DNA from: Betaproteobacteria bacterium
GTDB taxonomy: Bacteria; Pseudomonadota; Gammaproteobacteria; Burkholderiales; Casimicrobiaceae
Reading direction: 5' to 3'
Assembly (NCBI GenBank): GCA_005888865.1
Contig: VBCL01000213.1
Location: 7,427 to 13,235, forward strand
DNA length: 5,809 nt
Shown: positions 1 through 5,809 of the stretch, piece after piece
How the letters are laid out: each line of letters opens with the position of its first letter
Position numbering within the stretch: the first letter of the stretch is position 1
Made by a program: the position numbers and the translations under genes
Notes under the pieces: generated by a model
Database searches by the model: none
Seen by the model: only the letters and a program-made list of their open reading frames with translations
Told to the model about the DNA's origin: nothing

Positions 1-1
1 C

Positions 2-325
2 GCGCACGAGGCGCCGAGGCAGGCGTGGAAGGCCTACCGCCAAGGCGTCGTGACCAACGTCCTCAATCCTAAAGTGGCCCTGTTCTTCCTCGCCTTCCTC
101 CCGCAGTTCATCGACCCATCGAGCCCGACCAAAGTCGCCGCGTTCATCGCTCTGGGGTTGACCTTCATTGCCACCGGCACGGCCTGGTGCCTGTTCCTGG
201 CGATCGCTGCCGCGTCGGTTCGCCGCTTCTTCGCAGGCCATCCCCGGGCATACACCCGCCTGTCGCAGGCGGCCGGTGCGCTTTTCGTGCTCCTCGGCGT
301 CCGGCTCGTCGTCAGTGAGCGATAA
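2..325 (+). CDS. LysE/RhtB-family amino-acid exporter, C-terminal part (5' end outside window)
   Basis: The reading frame is open from the left edge to TAA at 323-325 and encodes 107 residues; the N-terminal part lies outside the window. The family exports amino acids or related small metabolites across the inner membrane. The family hallmark is visible near the start: a Y/F-R-Q-G segment, then T-N-x-L-N-P-K followed by the hydrophobic stretch ALFFLAFLPQF (about residues 17-37). Two further hydrophobic stretches follow, at roughly residues 45-70 and 89-105, as expected for the last membrane helices of a protein of about 205 residues with six helices. The protein ends with a short polar tail, SER. 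An ATG at 50 lies inside the conserved motif and is an internal Met (or Val-Val-Thr context), not the true start. The substrate cannot be told from this fragment. The next gene begins 58 bases downstream and has no evident functional link. Confidence 0.9.
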   Translation, partial: AHEAPRQAWKAYRQGVVTNVLNPKVALFFLAFLPQFIDPSSPTKVAAFIALGLTFIATGTAWCLFLAIAAASVRRFFAGHPRAYTRLSQAAGALFVLLGVRLVVSER

Positions 326-383
326 CAAGTACGATCGGTCCATCACGCCAGCGTCGGCGCCGCCTTCGAAATTCCCGACTGAA

Positions 384-1190
384 ATGACCTCCCCGTCGAC
401 CGACAAGGTCTTCGCCGGATCGATTCCGAAGATCTACGAAGCGCACCTCGTGCCTTTGATCTTCCAGCCGTACGCCGACGACCTGGCGCGGCGACTTGCA
501 TCGCGCCCGCTGCGGCGGGTGCTCGAGATCGCCGCCGGAACCGGTGTAGTGACACGGGCGCTGGCCTCCGCGCTGCCCGATCGCGTCGAGATCGTTGCGA
601 CCGATCTCAACCCGGGAATGCTCGATCAGGCGATCGCGATCGGAACGCCTCGTCGGGTGGAATGGCGTCAGGCCGATGCGATGCAACTTCCGTTTGCAGA
701 CGCAGAATTCGATGCGGTCGTTTGCCAGTTCGGCGCCATGTTCTTTCCCGACAGGGCGAAGGCATTTGCCGAAGCGCGCCGGGTCCTTCGCCCGGGCGGC
801 GTCTTCCTGTTCAACGTCTGGGATCGCATCGAGGAGAACGAGTTTGCTCACGCGGTCACGGCCGCGTTGGAAACGGTTTTCCCCGATGATCCGCCGCGCT
901 TCATGGCGCGCACCCCGCACGGGTATCACGACAAGGCGCTGATCGCCCGTGATCTTGCACAGGGCGGGTTCGCCTCGACGGCCGTCGAGGCGGTGAGCCG
1001 CGCCGAATCGGCGCGCGTTGCAGCGGTCGCCTACTGCCAGGGGACGCCGCTGCGCAGTGAGATCGAAGCGAGGGACGCGTCCAGGCTCGAGGCCGCCACC
1101 GATGTTGCCGCGCGGGAGATCGCGACACGGTTCGGGGACGGGTCGGTCGAGGGCAGGATGCGCGCCCATATCGTGAGTATCGAGGCCTGA
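384..1190 (+). CDS. class I SAM-dependent methyltransferase (UbiE/Methyltransf_11 type)
   Basis: This 268-residue soluble protein transfers a methyl group from S-adenosylmethionine to an unknown acceptor. The Rossmann-like core is clear. Motif I is VLEIAAGTG at residues 46-54, which binds SAM. The acidic residue after strand 2 is D74 in VATDLNPGML. The motif II region is QADAMQLPF at 96-104, then FDAVVCQFGAMFF at 109-121. Motif III is RRVLRPGG at 132-139, followed by FLFNVWD. The N-terminal segment (about 8-35, with FAGSIPKIYEAHLVPLIFQPYA-like wording) resembles methyltransferases annotated loosely as UbiE-like. The C-terminal third, about 150-268, is the variable substrate part. The ATG at 384 was chosen because the aligned N-terminus begins there. 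The frame stays open back to 168, but that extension runs through the exporter gene and reads as low-quality Arg/Ser-rich sequence. No strong Shine-Dalgarno is visible, so the start is moderately certain. The substrate is unknown; a true ubiquinone-pathway role is not indicated. Confidence 0.88.
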   Translation: MTSPSTDKVFAGSIPKIYEAHLVPLIFQPYADDLARRLASRPLRRVLEIAAGTGVVTRALASALPDRVEIVATDLNPGMLDQAIAIGTPRRVEWRQADAMQLPFADAEFDAVVCQFGAMFFPDRAKAFAEARRVLRPGGVFLFNVWDRIEENEFAHAVTAALETVFPDDPPRFMARTPHGYHDKALIARDLAQGGFASTAVEAVSRAESARVAAVAYCQGTPLRSEIEARDASRLEAATDVAAREIATRFGDGSVEGRMRAHIVSIEA

Positions 1191-1233
1191 CCGGCTGCAT
1201 CCCGGCTGTGCGAAAATGATCGCGGCGGAACGT

Positions 1234-1256
1234 TAATCGCACCGGGCGGTCGATTA
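1234..1256. other. hairpin-forming inverted repeat before the protease gene
   Basis: TAATCG at 1234-1239 pairs with CGATTA at 1251-1256. After a single bulged C at 1240, ACC at 1241-1243 pairs with GGT at 1248-1250, leaving a GGGC tetraloop. This gives nine base pairs with one bulge. A small GGC-AAA-GCC inverted repeat follows directly at 1257-1265. There is no T-tract after it, so a standard intrinsic terminator is unlikely. It could be an operator half-site pair, a structured leader, or a stem ending the methyltransferase transcript with Rho. Confidence 0.4.
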
Positions 1257-1318
1257 GGCAAAGCCCGAACGATCATGCTTGGACCGTGGGGCTCGCGACT
1301 CCAGGCGATTCAAGCCGC

Positions 1319-1325
1319 AGGAAGG
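1319..1325 (+). promoter_or_regulatory. ribosome-binding site of the protease gene
   Basis: AGGAAGG lies five bases before the ATG at 1331. It is a strong Shine-Dalgarno match and decides this start over the in-frame GTG at 1286, which has no comparable signal. Confidence 0.8.
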
Positions 1326-1330
1326 CGAAC

Positions 1331-2278
1331 ATGGCACGCGTAAGTCTGTACAGCAGCTCGAGGCGATCGAAGCCAGTCGATCGCCAGGCAGTCCTGGCGT
1401 CTACGAGCCCTGCCCCCGGAGCGGTGGCATCGCCGAAAGGGGCCGCGGACACGCAGGATAGGCCTCCACGCCACGGCTGGATCACCGCGGTCAGGCGCTT
1501 CGAGAAGCCGCTGCTGATCCTGGCCGGCGTTCTGGTCGCGCTGGGCGCGTTTACCGTCTACTCGGCGCAGAAGCCTGCGCCGCACACCTACACGCAGGCC
1601 GACATCGACGCTGCGGTGTTGCACACGCTCGAGACCAAGACGCTGCCGTCGACCTCCGCGCGCGCCTACGACGCCATCCGTCCGTCGGTGGTGCGGGTGC
1701 GGCAGCTCGGCGACGCGCCCAAAGAGGGCGATCGCGATATCGAAAAGAGCGTTGGCACCGGAGTCGTCATCGTCGACAAGGGCATCATCCTGACCAATCT
1801 CCACGTGGTTGCGGGCGGCGACCGGCTCGGCGTGGTGTTCGCCGACGGCACCGAGTCGGAGGCCACCGTCGTCGGCGTGCAGCCCGAGAACGATCTCGCG
1901 GTCATCCAGGCGAAGACCGTGCCGGACGATCTGGTGCCCGCGACTTTGCGGGGAACGGCCGATCTCGCCCCGGGCGACGAGGTCATCGCCGTCGGCTTCC
2001 CGTTCGGCATCGGGCCGACGGTGACCTCGGGCGTGGTCTCGGGCTTGAGGCGCGTGCATCGTTCGCGCGACGGTACGCACGACATGGTCAATCTGATCCA
2101 GTTCGATGCAGCAGCCAACCCGGGCAGCTCCGGTGGTCCGCTGGTGACCGCCGACGGCGCAGTCGTCGGCATCGTCACGGCGATCCTCAACCCGACCGAA
2201 CAGCACGTGTTCATCGGCATCGGTTTTGCCGTACCCATCGAGAACGCGGCCTCGGCGGTCGGCATCTCGCCGTTTTAA
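1331..2278 (+). CDS. membrane-anchored trypsin/HtrA-like serine protease without PDZ domain
   Basis: This 315-residue protein is a predicted S1C-type (Deg/HtrA-like) serine endopeptidase. Residues 1-57 are polar, rich in Ser, Pro, Arg and Ala, and probably disordered in the cytoplasm. A single membrane helix follows at about 59-77 (LLILAGVLVALGAFTVY). A linker at 80-112 leads to the protease domain at about 113-308, which should face the periplasm. The triad is visible: H158 in TNLHVV, D188 in NDLAVI, and S267 in NPGSSGGPL. The closing strand GIGFAVPIENA at 296-306 is typical of the family. The protein stops just after it, so no PDZ domain follows, unlike DegP, DegQ or DegS. The architecture resembles DegS with the PDZ removed. 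The substrate is unknown. The gene lies only 19 bases before the MoxR gene and is probably co-transcribed with it. Fold and active site are near certain; the role is inferred. Confidence 0.92.
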   Translation: MARVSLYSSSRRSKPVDRQAVLASTSPAPGAVASPKGAADTQDRPPRHGWITAVRRFEKPLLILAGVLVALGAFTVYSAQKPAPHTYTQADIDAAVLHTLETKTLPSTSARAYDAIRPSVVRVRQLGDAPKEGDRDIEKSVGTGVVIVDKGIILTNLHVVAGGDRLGVVFADGTESEATVVGVQPENDLAVIQAKTVPDDLVPATLRGTADLAPGDEVIAVGFPFGIGPTVTSGVVSGLRRVHRSRDGTHDMVNLIQFDAAANPGSSGGPLVTADGAVVGIVTAILNPTEQHVFIGIGFAVPIENAASAVGISPF

Positions 2279-2287
2279 CTGAAGCAG

Positions 2288-2293
2288 AAGGGA
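2288..2293 (+). promoter_or_regulatory. ribosome-binding site of the moxR-family gene
   Basis: AAGGGA within AGAAGGGA precedes the ATG at 2298 by four to five bases, in the 19-base gap after the protease stop. It supports this start over the in-frame ATG at 2340, which begins MERILYEVKK and has no such signal. Confidence 0.7.
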
Positions 2294-2297
2294 ATCC

Positions 2298-3320
2298 ATG
2301 GACGCCAAAGAGCCTGGCACGGGCGGCATATCCGCGCAGATGGAGCGCATCCTCTACGAGGTCAAGAAGATCGTCGTCGGGCAGGACCACTTTCTCGAGC
2401 GCGTGCTGGTCGCGATCCTCGCCCAGGGGCACTTGCTGGTCGAAGGCGTGCCGGGGCTCGCCAAGACGCTCACGGTCAAAACCCTCGCCCGGACGATCCG
2501 CGGATCGTTCCGTCGGATCCAGTTCACGCCCGATCTCGTCCCGGCCGATCTGGTCGGGACGCGCATTTACAATCAGAAGACGGGTGAATTCACGACGTCG
2601 CTGGGCCCGGTCTTCGCCAACCTGCTTCTCGCGGATGAAATCAATCGTGCGCCGGCGAAGGTGCAGAGTGCGCTGCTCGAGGTCATGCAGGAATATCAGG
2701 TGACCATCGCGGGGGAGACGCATCTCGTGCCCGAGCCGTTCCTGGTCATGGCCACCCAGAATCCGATCGAGACCGAAGGGACGTATCCGCTGCCGGAGGC
2801 GCAAGTCGACCGCTTCATGATGAAGGTGCTGGTCGGATACCCGAAGGAAGAAGAGGAGTTCGTGATCGTCGAGCGGGTCACCGGCGTCGCTGCGGACGTG
2901 GCGGCGGTCTGCACCACCGACGAATTATCGCTGCTGCAGCGCCAGTGCCGCAGCGGATTCGTCGACCCGGCGCTCATCCAGTACGCGGTGCGACTCGCGT
3001 CGGCGACCCGCCACCCGGACCGCTACGGTGCGAGCGGCCTCTCGCGCTACATTGCGTTCGGCGCGAGCCCGCGCGGATCGATCCACCTGATCGAAGCCGC
3101 ACGCGCGCTCGCCTTCCTGCGCGGCCGAGACTACGTGCTGCCCGAGGACGTCACCGATCTCGCCGCCGATGTGTTGCGGCATCGGCTGGTGCTGACCTAC
3201 GAGGCGTTCGCGGACGGGAAGACGCCCGACGATCTGATCACCGAAGTCATGCGCCGCGTGCGCGCGCCGGACAAGCCGCTCGACTCCCATGTCCAGTTCA
3301 GAGCCGCCGCGCAATCCTGA
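2298..3320 (+). CDS. MoxR-family AAA+ ATPase
   Basis: This 340-residue cytoplasmic ATPase is of usual length for the MoxR family, whose members remodel or activate partner proteins, often ones with VWA domains. All key elements are intact. Walker A is GVPGLAKT at 50-57. Walker B is LLLADEINRAP at 109-119, with D113 and E114. Sensor 1 is ATQNPIE at 152-158, with N155. The arginine-finger region is QVDRF at 169-173. Sensor 2 is GASPRG at 255-260, with R259. The family phrases FTPDLVPADLVG and EGTYPLPEAQVDRF are also present. The C-terminal lid domain spans about 210-330. The gene follows the protease by 19 bases and its last 32 bases overlap the start of the DUF58 gene in another frame, suggesting translational coupling. 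Its nearest expected partners are the two metal-site proteins downstream. The exact client is not known. Confidence 0.96.
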   Translation: MDAKEPGTGGISAQMERILYEVKKIVVGQDHFLERVLVAILAQGHLLVEGVPGLAKTLTVKTLARTIRGSFRRIQFTPDLVPADLVGTRIYNQKTGEFTTSLGPVFANLLLADEINRAPAKVQSALLEVMQEYQVTIAGETHLVPEPFLVMATQNPIETEGTYPLPEAQVDRFMMKVLVGYPKEEEEFVIVERVTGVAADVAAVCTTDELSLLQRQCRSGFVDPALIQYAVRLASATRHPDRYGASGLSRYIAFGASPRGSIHLIEAARALAFLRGRDYVLPEDVTDLAADVLRHRLVLTYEAFADGKTPDDLITEVMRRVRAPDKPLDSHVQFRAAAQS

Positions 3321-4236
3321 GCTGATCCTCAAGCGGCTGGAGTGGACGGTCATCCGCCGCCTCGACGGCCTGCTGCACGGCGACTACCGGACGCTGTTTC
3401 GCGGCTTCGGGCTCGATCTCGCCGATCTGCGCGAGTACCAGTATCACGACGACGTTCGGCACATCGACTGGAACGTCACTGCACGGCTCGACACGCCCTA
3501 TGTGCGTGAATACCACGAGGATCGCGACGTCACCGCGTGGTTCCTGCTCGACCTCTCCCCATCGATCGACTTCGGTTCGCGCGAAGTGAGAAAGCGCAGC
3601 GTATCGAGCGAGTTCGTCACCGTTCTCGCACGCCTCCTGAGCCGCCACGGCAATCGCGTCGGTGCGCTCTTCTACGGTGACCGCGTCGACAACGTGATCC
3701 CCGCGAAGAGCGGACGCCGGCACGTGCTGCACATCCTGCACGCGATGCTGACGCGCCCGGAGGTGAAGCTCTCCGCGGCGACCGACCTCAAGGTCCTGCT
3801 GCAGACGGCCTTCGGGCTGATGAAGCGGCGATCGCTCGTCTTCGTCGTGTCCGATTTCGTGAGCGCGCCCGGGTGGGAGGAGCCGTTGGCGCGCCTATCG
3901 CTGCGGCACGAGCTCACCGCGGTGCGACTCTACGATCCGCTGGAGATGGAGCTGCCCGACCTCGGCATGGTCACGGTGCAGGACGCCGAGACCGGCGAGC
4001 AGGTTCTCGTCGATACGCACGATCGCCGCTTCCGCAAGCGGTTTGCGTTCATCGCGGAGCAGCGCGAAAAGGCGCTGCGGTCCGCGTTTCGGCAGGCGGG
4101 GGTGGACGCGCTCGAGCTGTCGACGGATGACGATCTGGTCGATACGGTGCTGCGCTTCGCCGACCTGCGCAAGCGGCGCAGTCAGATCGCGGGCGGGACC
4201 GGGCGGCCGGCTCACCTGGAGCCCACGCGCGCATGA
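3289..4236 (+). CDS. DUF58 protein with VWA-like MIDAS site
   Basis: This 315-residue protein has no membrane helix and should be cytoplasmic. The DUF58 signature is strong at residues 52-80: YHDDVRHIDWNVTARLDTP followed by YVREYHEDRD. A von Willebrand A-like fold follows. The metal-ion-dependent adhesion site reads D-L-S-P-S at 88-92 (D88, S90, S92), with a likely third loop at T165 in SAATDLK and an acidic strand end at D189 in VVSDF. The basic entry segment LKRLEWTVIRRLDGLLHGDYRTLFRGFG (split here by eye at about 15-41) is typical of the short, soluble DUF58 class. The protein usually works with a MoxR ATPase, probably as adaptor or client. It overlaps moxR by 32 bases and the next gene by 4 (ATGA). 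No clear Shine-Dalgarno precedes the ATG at 3289, so initiation probably relies on ribosomes already translating moxR. Confidence 0.93.
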   Translation: MSSSEPPRNPELILKRLEWTVIRRLDGLLHGDYRTLFRGFGLDLADLREYQYHDDVRHIDWNVTARLDTPYVREYHEDRDVTAWFLLDLSPSIDFGSREVRKRSVSSEFVTVLARLLSRHGNRVGALFYGDRVDNVIPAKSGRRHVLHILHAMLTRPEVKLSAATDLKVLLQTAFGLMKRRSLVFVVSDFVSAPGWEEPLARLSLRHELTAVRLYDPLEMELPDLGMVTVQDAETGEQVLVDTHDRRFRKRFAFIAEQREKALRSAFRQAGVDALELSTDDDLVDTVLRFADLRKRRSQIAGGTGRPAHLEPTRA

Positions 4237-5276
4237 CCTTCCTGTGGCCCGAGCTGCTCTGGCTGCTCGCCGTCGTCCCGGTGCTGATCGGTATCTACAT
4301 CGTCCTGCTGCGCCGTAAGAAACAGCAGATGATGCGCTATTCGGGGCTCGGAATGGTGCGGGACGCGATGGGCGCAGCGCAGAAATTCCGGCGTCACGTC
4401 CCTCCGCTGGTGTTCCTGCTGGCGCTGATCGCGCTCATCGTCGCCGTCGCCCGGCCGCACGCGACGCTCACGCTGCCTTCGCAGTACGAAACGATCATCC
4501 TGGCGATGGATGTCTCCGGCAGCATGCGTGCGACCGATGTCCAGCCGAGCAGGATCGTTGCCGCGCAGAACGCGGCGCGGGCCTTCGTCGCCGACCAGCC
4601 GACCTCCGCGCGCATCGGCGTGGTGTCCTTTGCCGCCACCGCGTCGGTAGTGCAGCCTCCGACCCGTAACCGCGAGGACATTCTCGCCGCCATCGATCGC
4701 TTCCAGTTGCAGCGGGGCACCGCGGTGGGAAGCGGCATCCTCGTCGCGCTGAAGATGATCTTTCCGGACGTCGACATCGATCTGCGATCGTCGAATCCAC
4801 GCGACGAGGCGCGCGGCGTGCCCCTGGACAAGGCCGGCGCAGGCGCGCCGGCCAAGGCTGCGCCCAAGGCCGCGCCCGGATCGTACACGTCGGCAGCGAT
4901 CATCGTGCTGACCGATGGCCAGACGACCACCGGGCCGAACCCGACCGAGGCCGCGCGGATGGCGGCCGACCACGGGGTCCGTGTCTTCACCGTGGGCATC
5001 GGGACGGCCAATGGCGAGGTTCTCGGCAGCGAGGGCTGGTCGATGCGCGTGCGACTCGACGAGGACGCGCTCAAGAACATCGCCGAGATCACGCACGCCG
5101 AATATTTCTATGCGAGCAACTCCCCGGATCTGAACAAGATCTACCAGGGCCTCAACACGCGACTTTCCTTCGAGACGCGACAGACCGAAATCACCGCATT
5201 CCTGGCCGCGGGCGCGGCGATCCTGTCGCTGCTGTCGGCGCTTTTGTCGATGCTGTGGTTCAATCGCATACTGTAA
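4233..5276 (+). CDS. membrane-anchored VWA-domain protein, BatA-like
   Basis: This 347-residue protein resembles BatA-type proteins of MoxR loci. Two N-terminal hydrophobic helices lie at about 8-26 and 57-74, joined by a basic loop containing RRKKQQMMRY. The VWA domain follows at about 86-300. Its MIDAS motifs are complete: D-V-S-G-S at 93-97, T163 in RGTAVGSG, and D228 in VLTDGQTT. A third hydrophobic helix at about 320-342 ends the protein. The fold is therefore held at the membrane at both ends, most likely facing the periplasm. The family's GEG/W-S-M-R-V-R-L-D-E stretch with LKNIAEITHAEYF is seen at 267-292. An Ala/Lys/Pro-rich low-complexity insert interrupts the VWA domain at about 185-217. 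Translation probably couples to DUF58 through the ATGA overlap; a weak GGAG lies about 12 bases upstream. No second VWA gene (BatB), TPR gene (BatC) or BatD follows. Confidence 0.94.
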   Translation: MTFLWPELLWLLAVVPVLIGIYIVLLRRKKQQMMRYSGLGMVRDAMGAAQKFRRHVPPLVFLLALIALIVAVARPHATLTLPSQYETIILAMDVSGSMRATDVQPSRIVAAQNAARAFVADQPTSARIGVVSFAATASVVQPPTRNREDILAAIDRFQLQRGTAVGSGILVALKMIFPDVDIDLRSSNPRDEARGVPLDKAGAGAPAKAAPKAAPGSYTSAAIIVLTDGQTTTGPNPTEAARMAADHGVRVFTVGIGTANGEVLGSEGWSMRVRLDEDALKNIAEITHAEYFYASNSPDLNKIYQGLNTRLSFETRQTEITAFLAAGAAILSLLSALLSMLWFNRIL

Positions 5277-5320
5277 CCCGGGATGACCCGGACTCGATCC
5301 GGCGAAGCCACGTTGGAATA

Positions 5321-5326
5321 GGGAGA
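5321..5326 (+). promoter_or_regulatory. ribosome-binding site of the dehydrogenase gene
   Basis: GGGAGA lies seven bases before the GTG at 5334. With no nearby in-frame ATG before the nucleotide-binding motif, this site supports GTG as the start. Confidence 0.7.
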
Positions 5327-5333
5327 GAAGCTC

Positions 5334-5809
5334 GTGCAGGTCAAGGACAGCGTATTCATCGTCACCGGCGGCGCGTCGGGGCTGGGCGGGGCGACCGCGA
5401 GGATGCTGATCGACGGGGGCGGCAAAGTCCTGATCGCCGATCTCAAGGAAGCCGAAGGCAACGCGCTAGCCGCCGAGCTCGGTGCGAATGCCCGGTTCAT
5501 TCGCACCGATGTCACCGACGAGACGAGCGGCAGGGCGGCAGTCGCAGCGGCGGTCGAGCGGTTCGCGGCCGTCCACGGCCTCGTCAACTGCGCGGGTGTC
5601 GTGCACGGCGAGCGGGTGCTGGGCAAGGAAGGCGTCCACGCGCTCGCAAGCTTCGTTCGCGTGATCAACATCAACCTCGTCGGAACATTCAACATGACGC
5701 GACTGGCGGCCGAGCAGATGGCGAAGAACACGCCCAATGCCGGCGGTGAGCGCGGAGTGATCGTCTTCACGGCTTCGGTGGCGGCGTTCGACGGCCAGAT
5801 CGGCCAGCC
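5334..5809 (+). CDS. NAD-dependent short-chain dehydrogenase, HSD10/FadB2x type (3' end outside window)
   Basis: The frame opens at GTG 5334 and runs off the right edge after 158 codons and two bases, of about 255 expected. Classical short-chain dehydrogenase features are present. The cofactor loop is TGGASGLG at 11-18. An Asp at the end of strand 2 (D36 in IADL) predicts NAD over NADP. NCAG is at 85-88, the structural Asn is N114 in INLVGTFN, and the catalytic Ser is S148 in TASVAAFDGQIG. The Tyr-x-x-x-Lys motif lies beyond the window. The wording of the last stretch (ERGVIV, then TASVAAFDGQIGQ) closely matches 3-hydroxyacyl-CoA or 2-methyl-3-hydroxybutyryl-CoA dehydrogenases related to mitochondrial HSD10. 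Those enzymes act in branched-chain amino-acid or fatty-acid breakdown. F145 stands where such enzymes usually have Asn (N-T-A-S). The gene starts 57 bases after the VWA stop and has its own ribosome-binding site, so it may be a separate unit. Confidence 0.9.
   Translation, partial: MQVKDSVFIVTGGASGLGGATARMLIDGGGKVLIADLKEAEGNALAAELGANARFIRTDVTDETSGRAAVAAAVERFAAVHGLVNCAGVVHGERVLGKEGVHALASFVRVININLVGTFNMTRLAAEQMAKNTPNAGGERGVIVFTASVAAFDGQIGQ

Larger units (their letters stand above)
1191..1330. other. intergenic gap with nested inverted repeats
   Basis: This 140-base stretch separates the methyltransferase stop from the protease start and is the longest non-coding gap in the window. It begins with a short direct repeat, CCGGCTG at 1191-1197 and 1202-1208. 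It then holds an outer 7-base inverted repeat, ATGATCG at 1216-1222 and CGATCAT at 1270-1276, enclosing a stronger inner hairpin described separately. No convincing sigma70 -35/-10 pair and no T-run terminator was recognised. It probably carries the promoter and leader of the downstream four-gene block, because that block starts here and no other gap is large enough. That is inference from layout. Confidence 0.45.

Noticed and set aside
168..383. 72-codon N-terminal extension of the methyltransferase
   Set aside because: It overlaps the exporter gene out of frame and reads as Arg/Ser/Pro-rich sequence. The conserved part begins at the ATG at 384.
312..1169. Long open frame on the - strand opposite the methyltransferase (285 codons)
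   Set aside because: Arg- and Gly-rich with no recognisable motif, and fully opposite a gene with clear SAM-binding motifs. It is a typical high-GC shadow.
1286..1330. GTG start 15 codons upstream for the protease
   Set aside because: No Shine-Dalgarno precedes it, whereas AGGAAGG is ideally placed before the ATG at 1331.
1310..2350. Long - strand open frame opposite the protease (346 codons)
   Set aside because: It mirrors codon bias of the real gene, is rich in Arg, Asp and His, has no domain pattern, and extends over two + strand genes.
4212..5096. - strand open frame opposite the VWA gene (294 codons)
   Set aside because: Same shadow pattern; the + strand carries complete MIDAS motifs and membrane helices.
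5288..5302. CCGGA-CTCGA-TCCGG hairpin after the VWA gene as a terminator
   Set aside because: Only five base pairs and no T-run follows, so it does not qualify as an intrinsic terminator; read-through into the dehydrogenase remains possible.
5255..5749. + strand open frame of 164 codons across the VWA end and the dehydrogenase, and the - strand frame 5141-5770
   Set aside because: The + frame is Arg-rich nonsense in an alternative frame. The true product of this stretch is the dehydrogenase read from 5334, with intact cofactor and catalytic motifs.
1..5809. Mobile element, defence island or CRISPR content
   Set aside because: No transposase, integrase, terminal repeats, spaced repeats or nuclease motifs were seen, and base use looks even across the window.

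Overview
The window is high-GC bacterial DNA with every recognisable gene on the + strand and very little space between genes. The protein families and the wording of their motifs fit a proteobacterium, probably a betaproteobacterium. That placement is a judgement from remembered family resemblance, not from a search.

Layout: (1) 2-325 is the C-terminal part of a LysE/RhtB-type amino-acid exporter, cut by the left edge. (2) 384-1190 is a class I SAM-dependent methyltransferase of the UbiE/Methyltransf_11 type. (3) 1191-1330 is a 140-base non-coding gap containing nested inverted repeats. (4) 1331-5276 is a tightly packed four-gene block. It encodes a membrane-anchored trypsin/HtrA-like serine protease without a PDZ domain, a MoxR-family AAA+ ATPase, a soluble DUF58 protein with a von Willebrand A-like metal site, and a membrane-anchored VWA (BatA-like) protein. 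The spacings inside the block are +19 nt, a 32-nt overlap and a 4-nt ATGA overlap, so it is almost certainly one operon. (5) 5334-5809 is the N-terminal 158 codons of an NAD-dependent short-chain dehydrogenase of the HSD10/FadB2x type, cut by the right edge.

How the genes may work together: MoxR ATPases are known to pair with VWA/MIDAS proteins as chaperone-like remodelling machines, and MoxR-DUF58-VWA is the core of Bat-type loci. Here the ATPase and the DUF58 protein should be cytoplasmic. The VWA protein should be tethered to the inner membrane with its metal-binding domain outside it. The protease should be tethered to the same membrane with its catalytic domain in the periplasm. A plausible but unproven reading is an envelope quality-control or maturation unit: an ATP-driven MoxR/VWA module plus a DegS-like protease. 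The exporter, the methyltransferase and the dehydrogenase have no obvious link to this module. The dehydrogenase has its own good ribosome-binding site and probably belongs to acyl-CoA or branched-chain amino-acid catabolism.

No tRNA, rRNA, CRISPR array, insertion sequence or phage gene was seen. The window looks like ordinary chromosome. The points most worth following are the protease-MoxR coupling, the reduced Bat-like gene set, and the structured gap before the protease.
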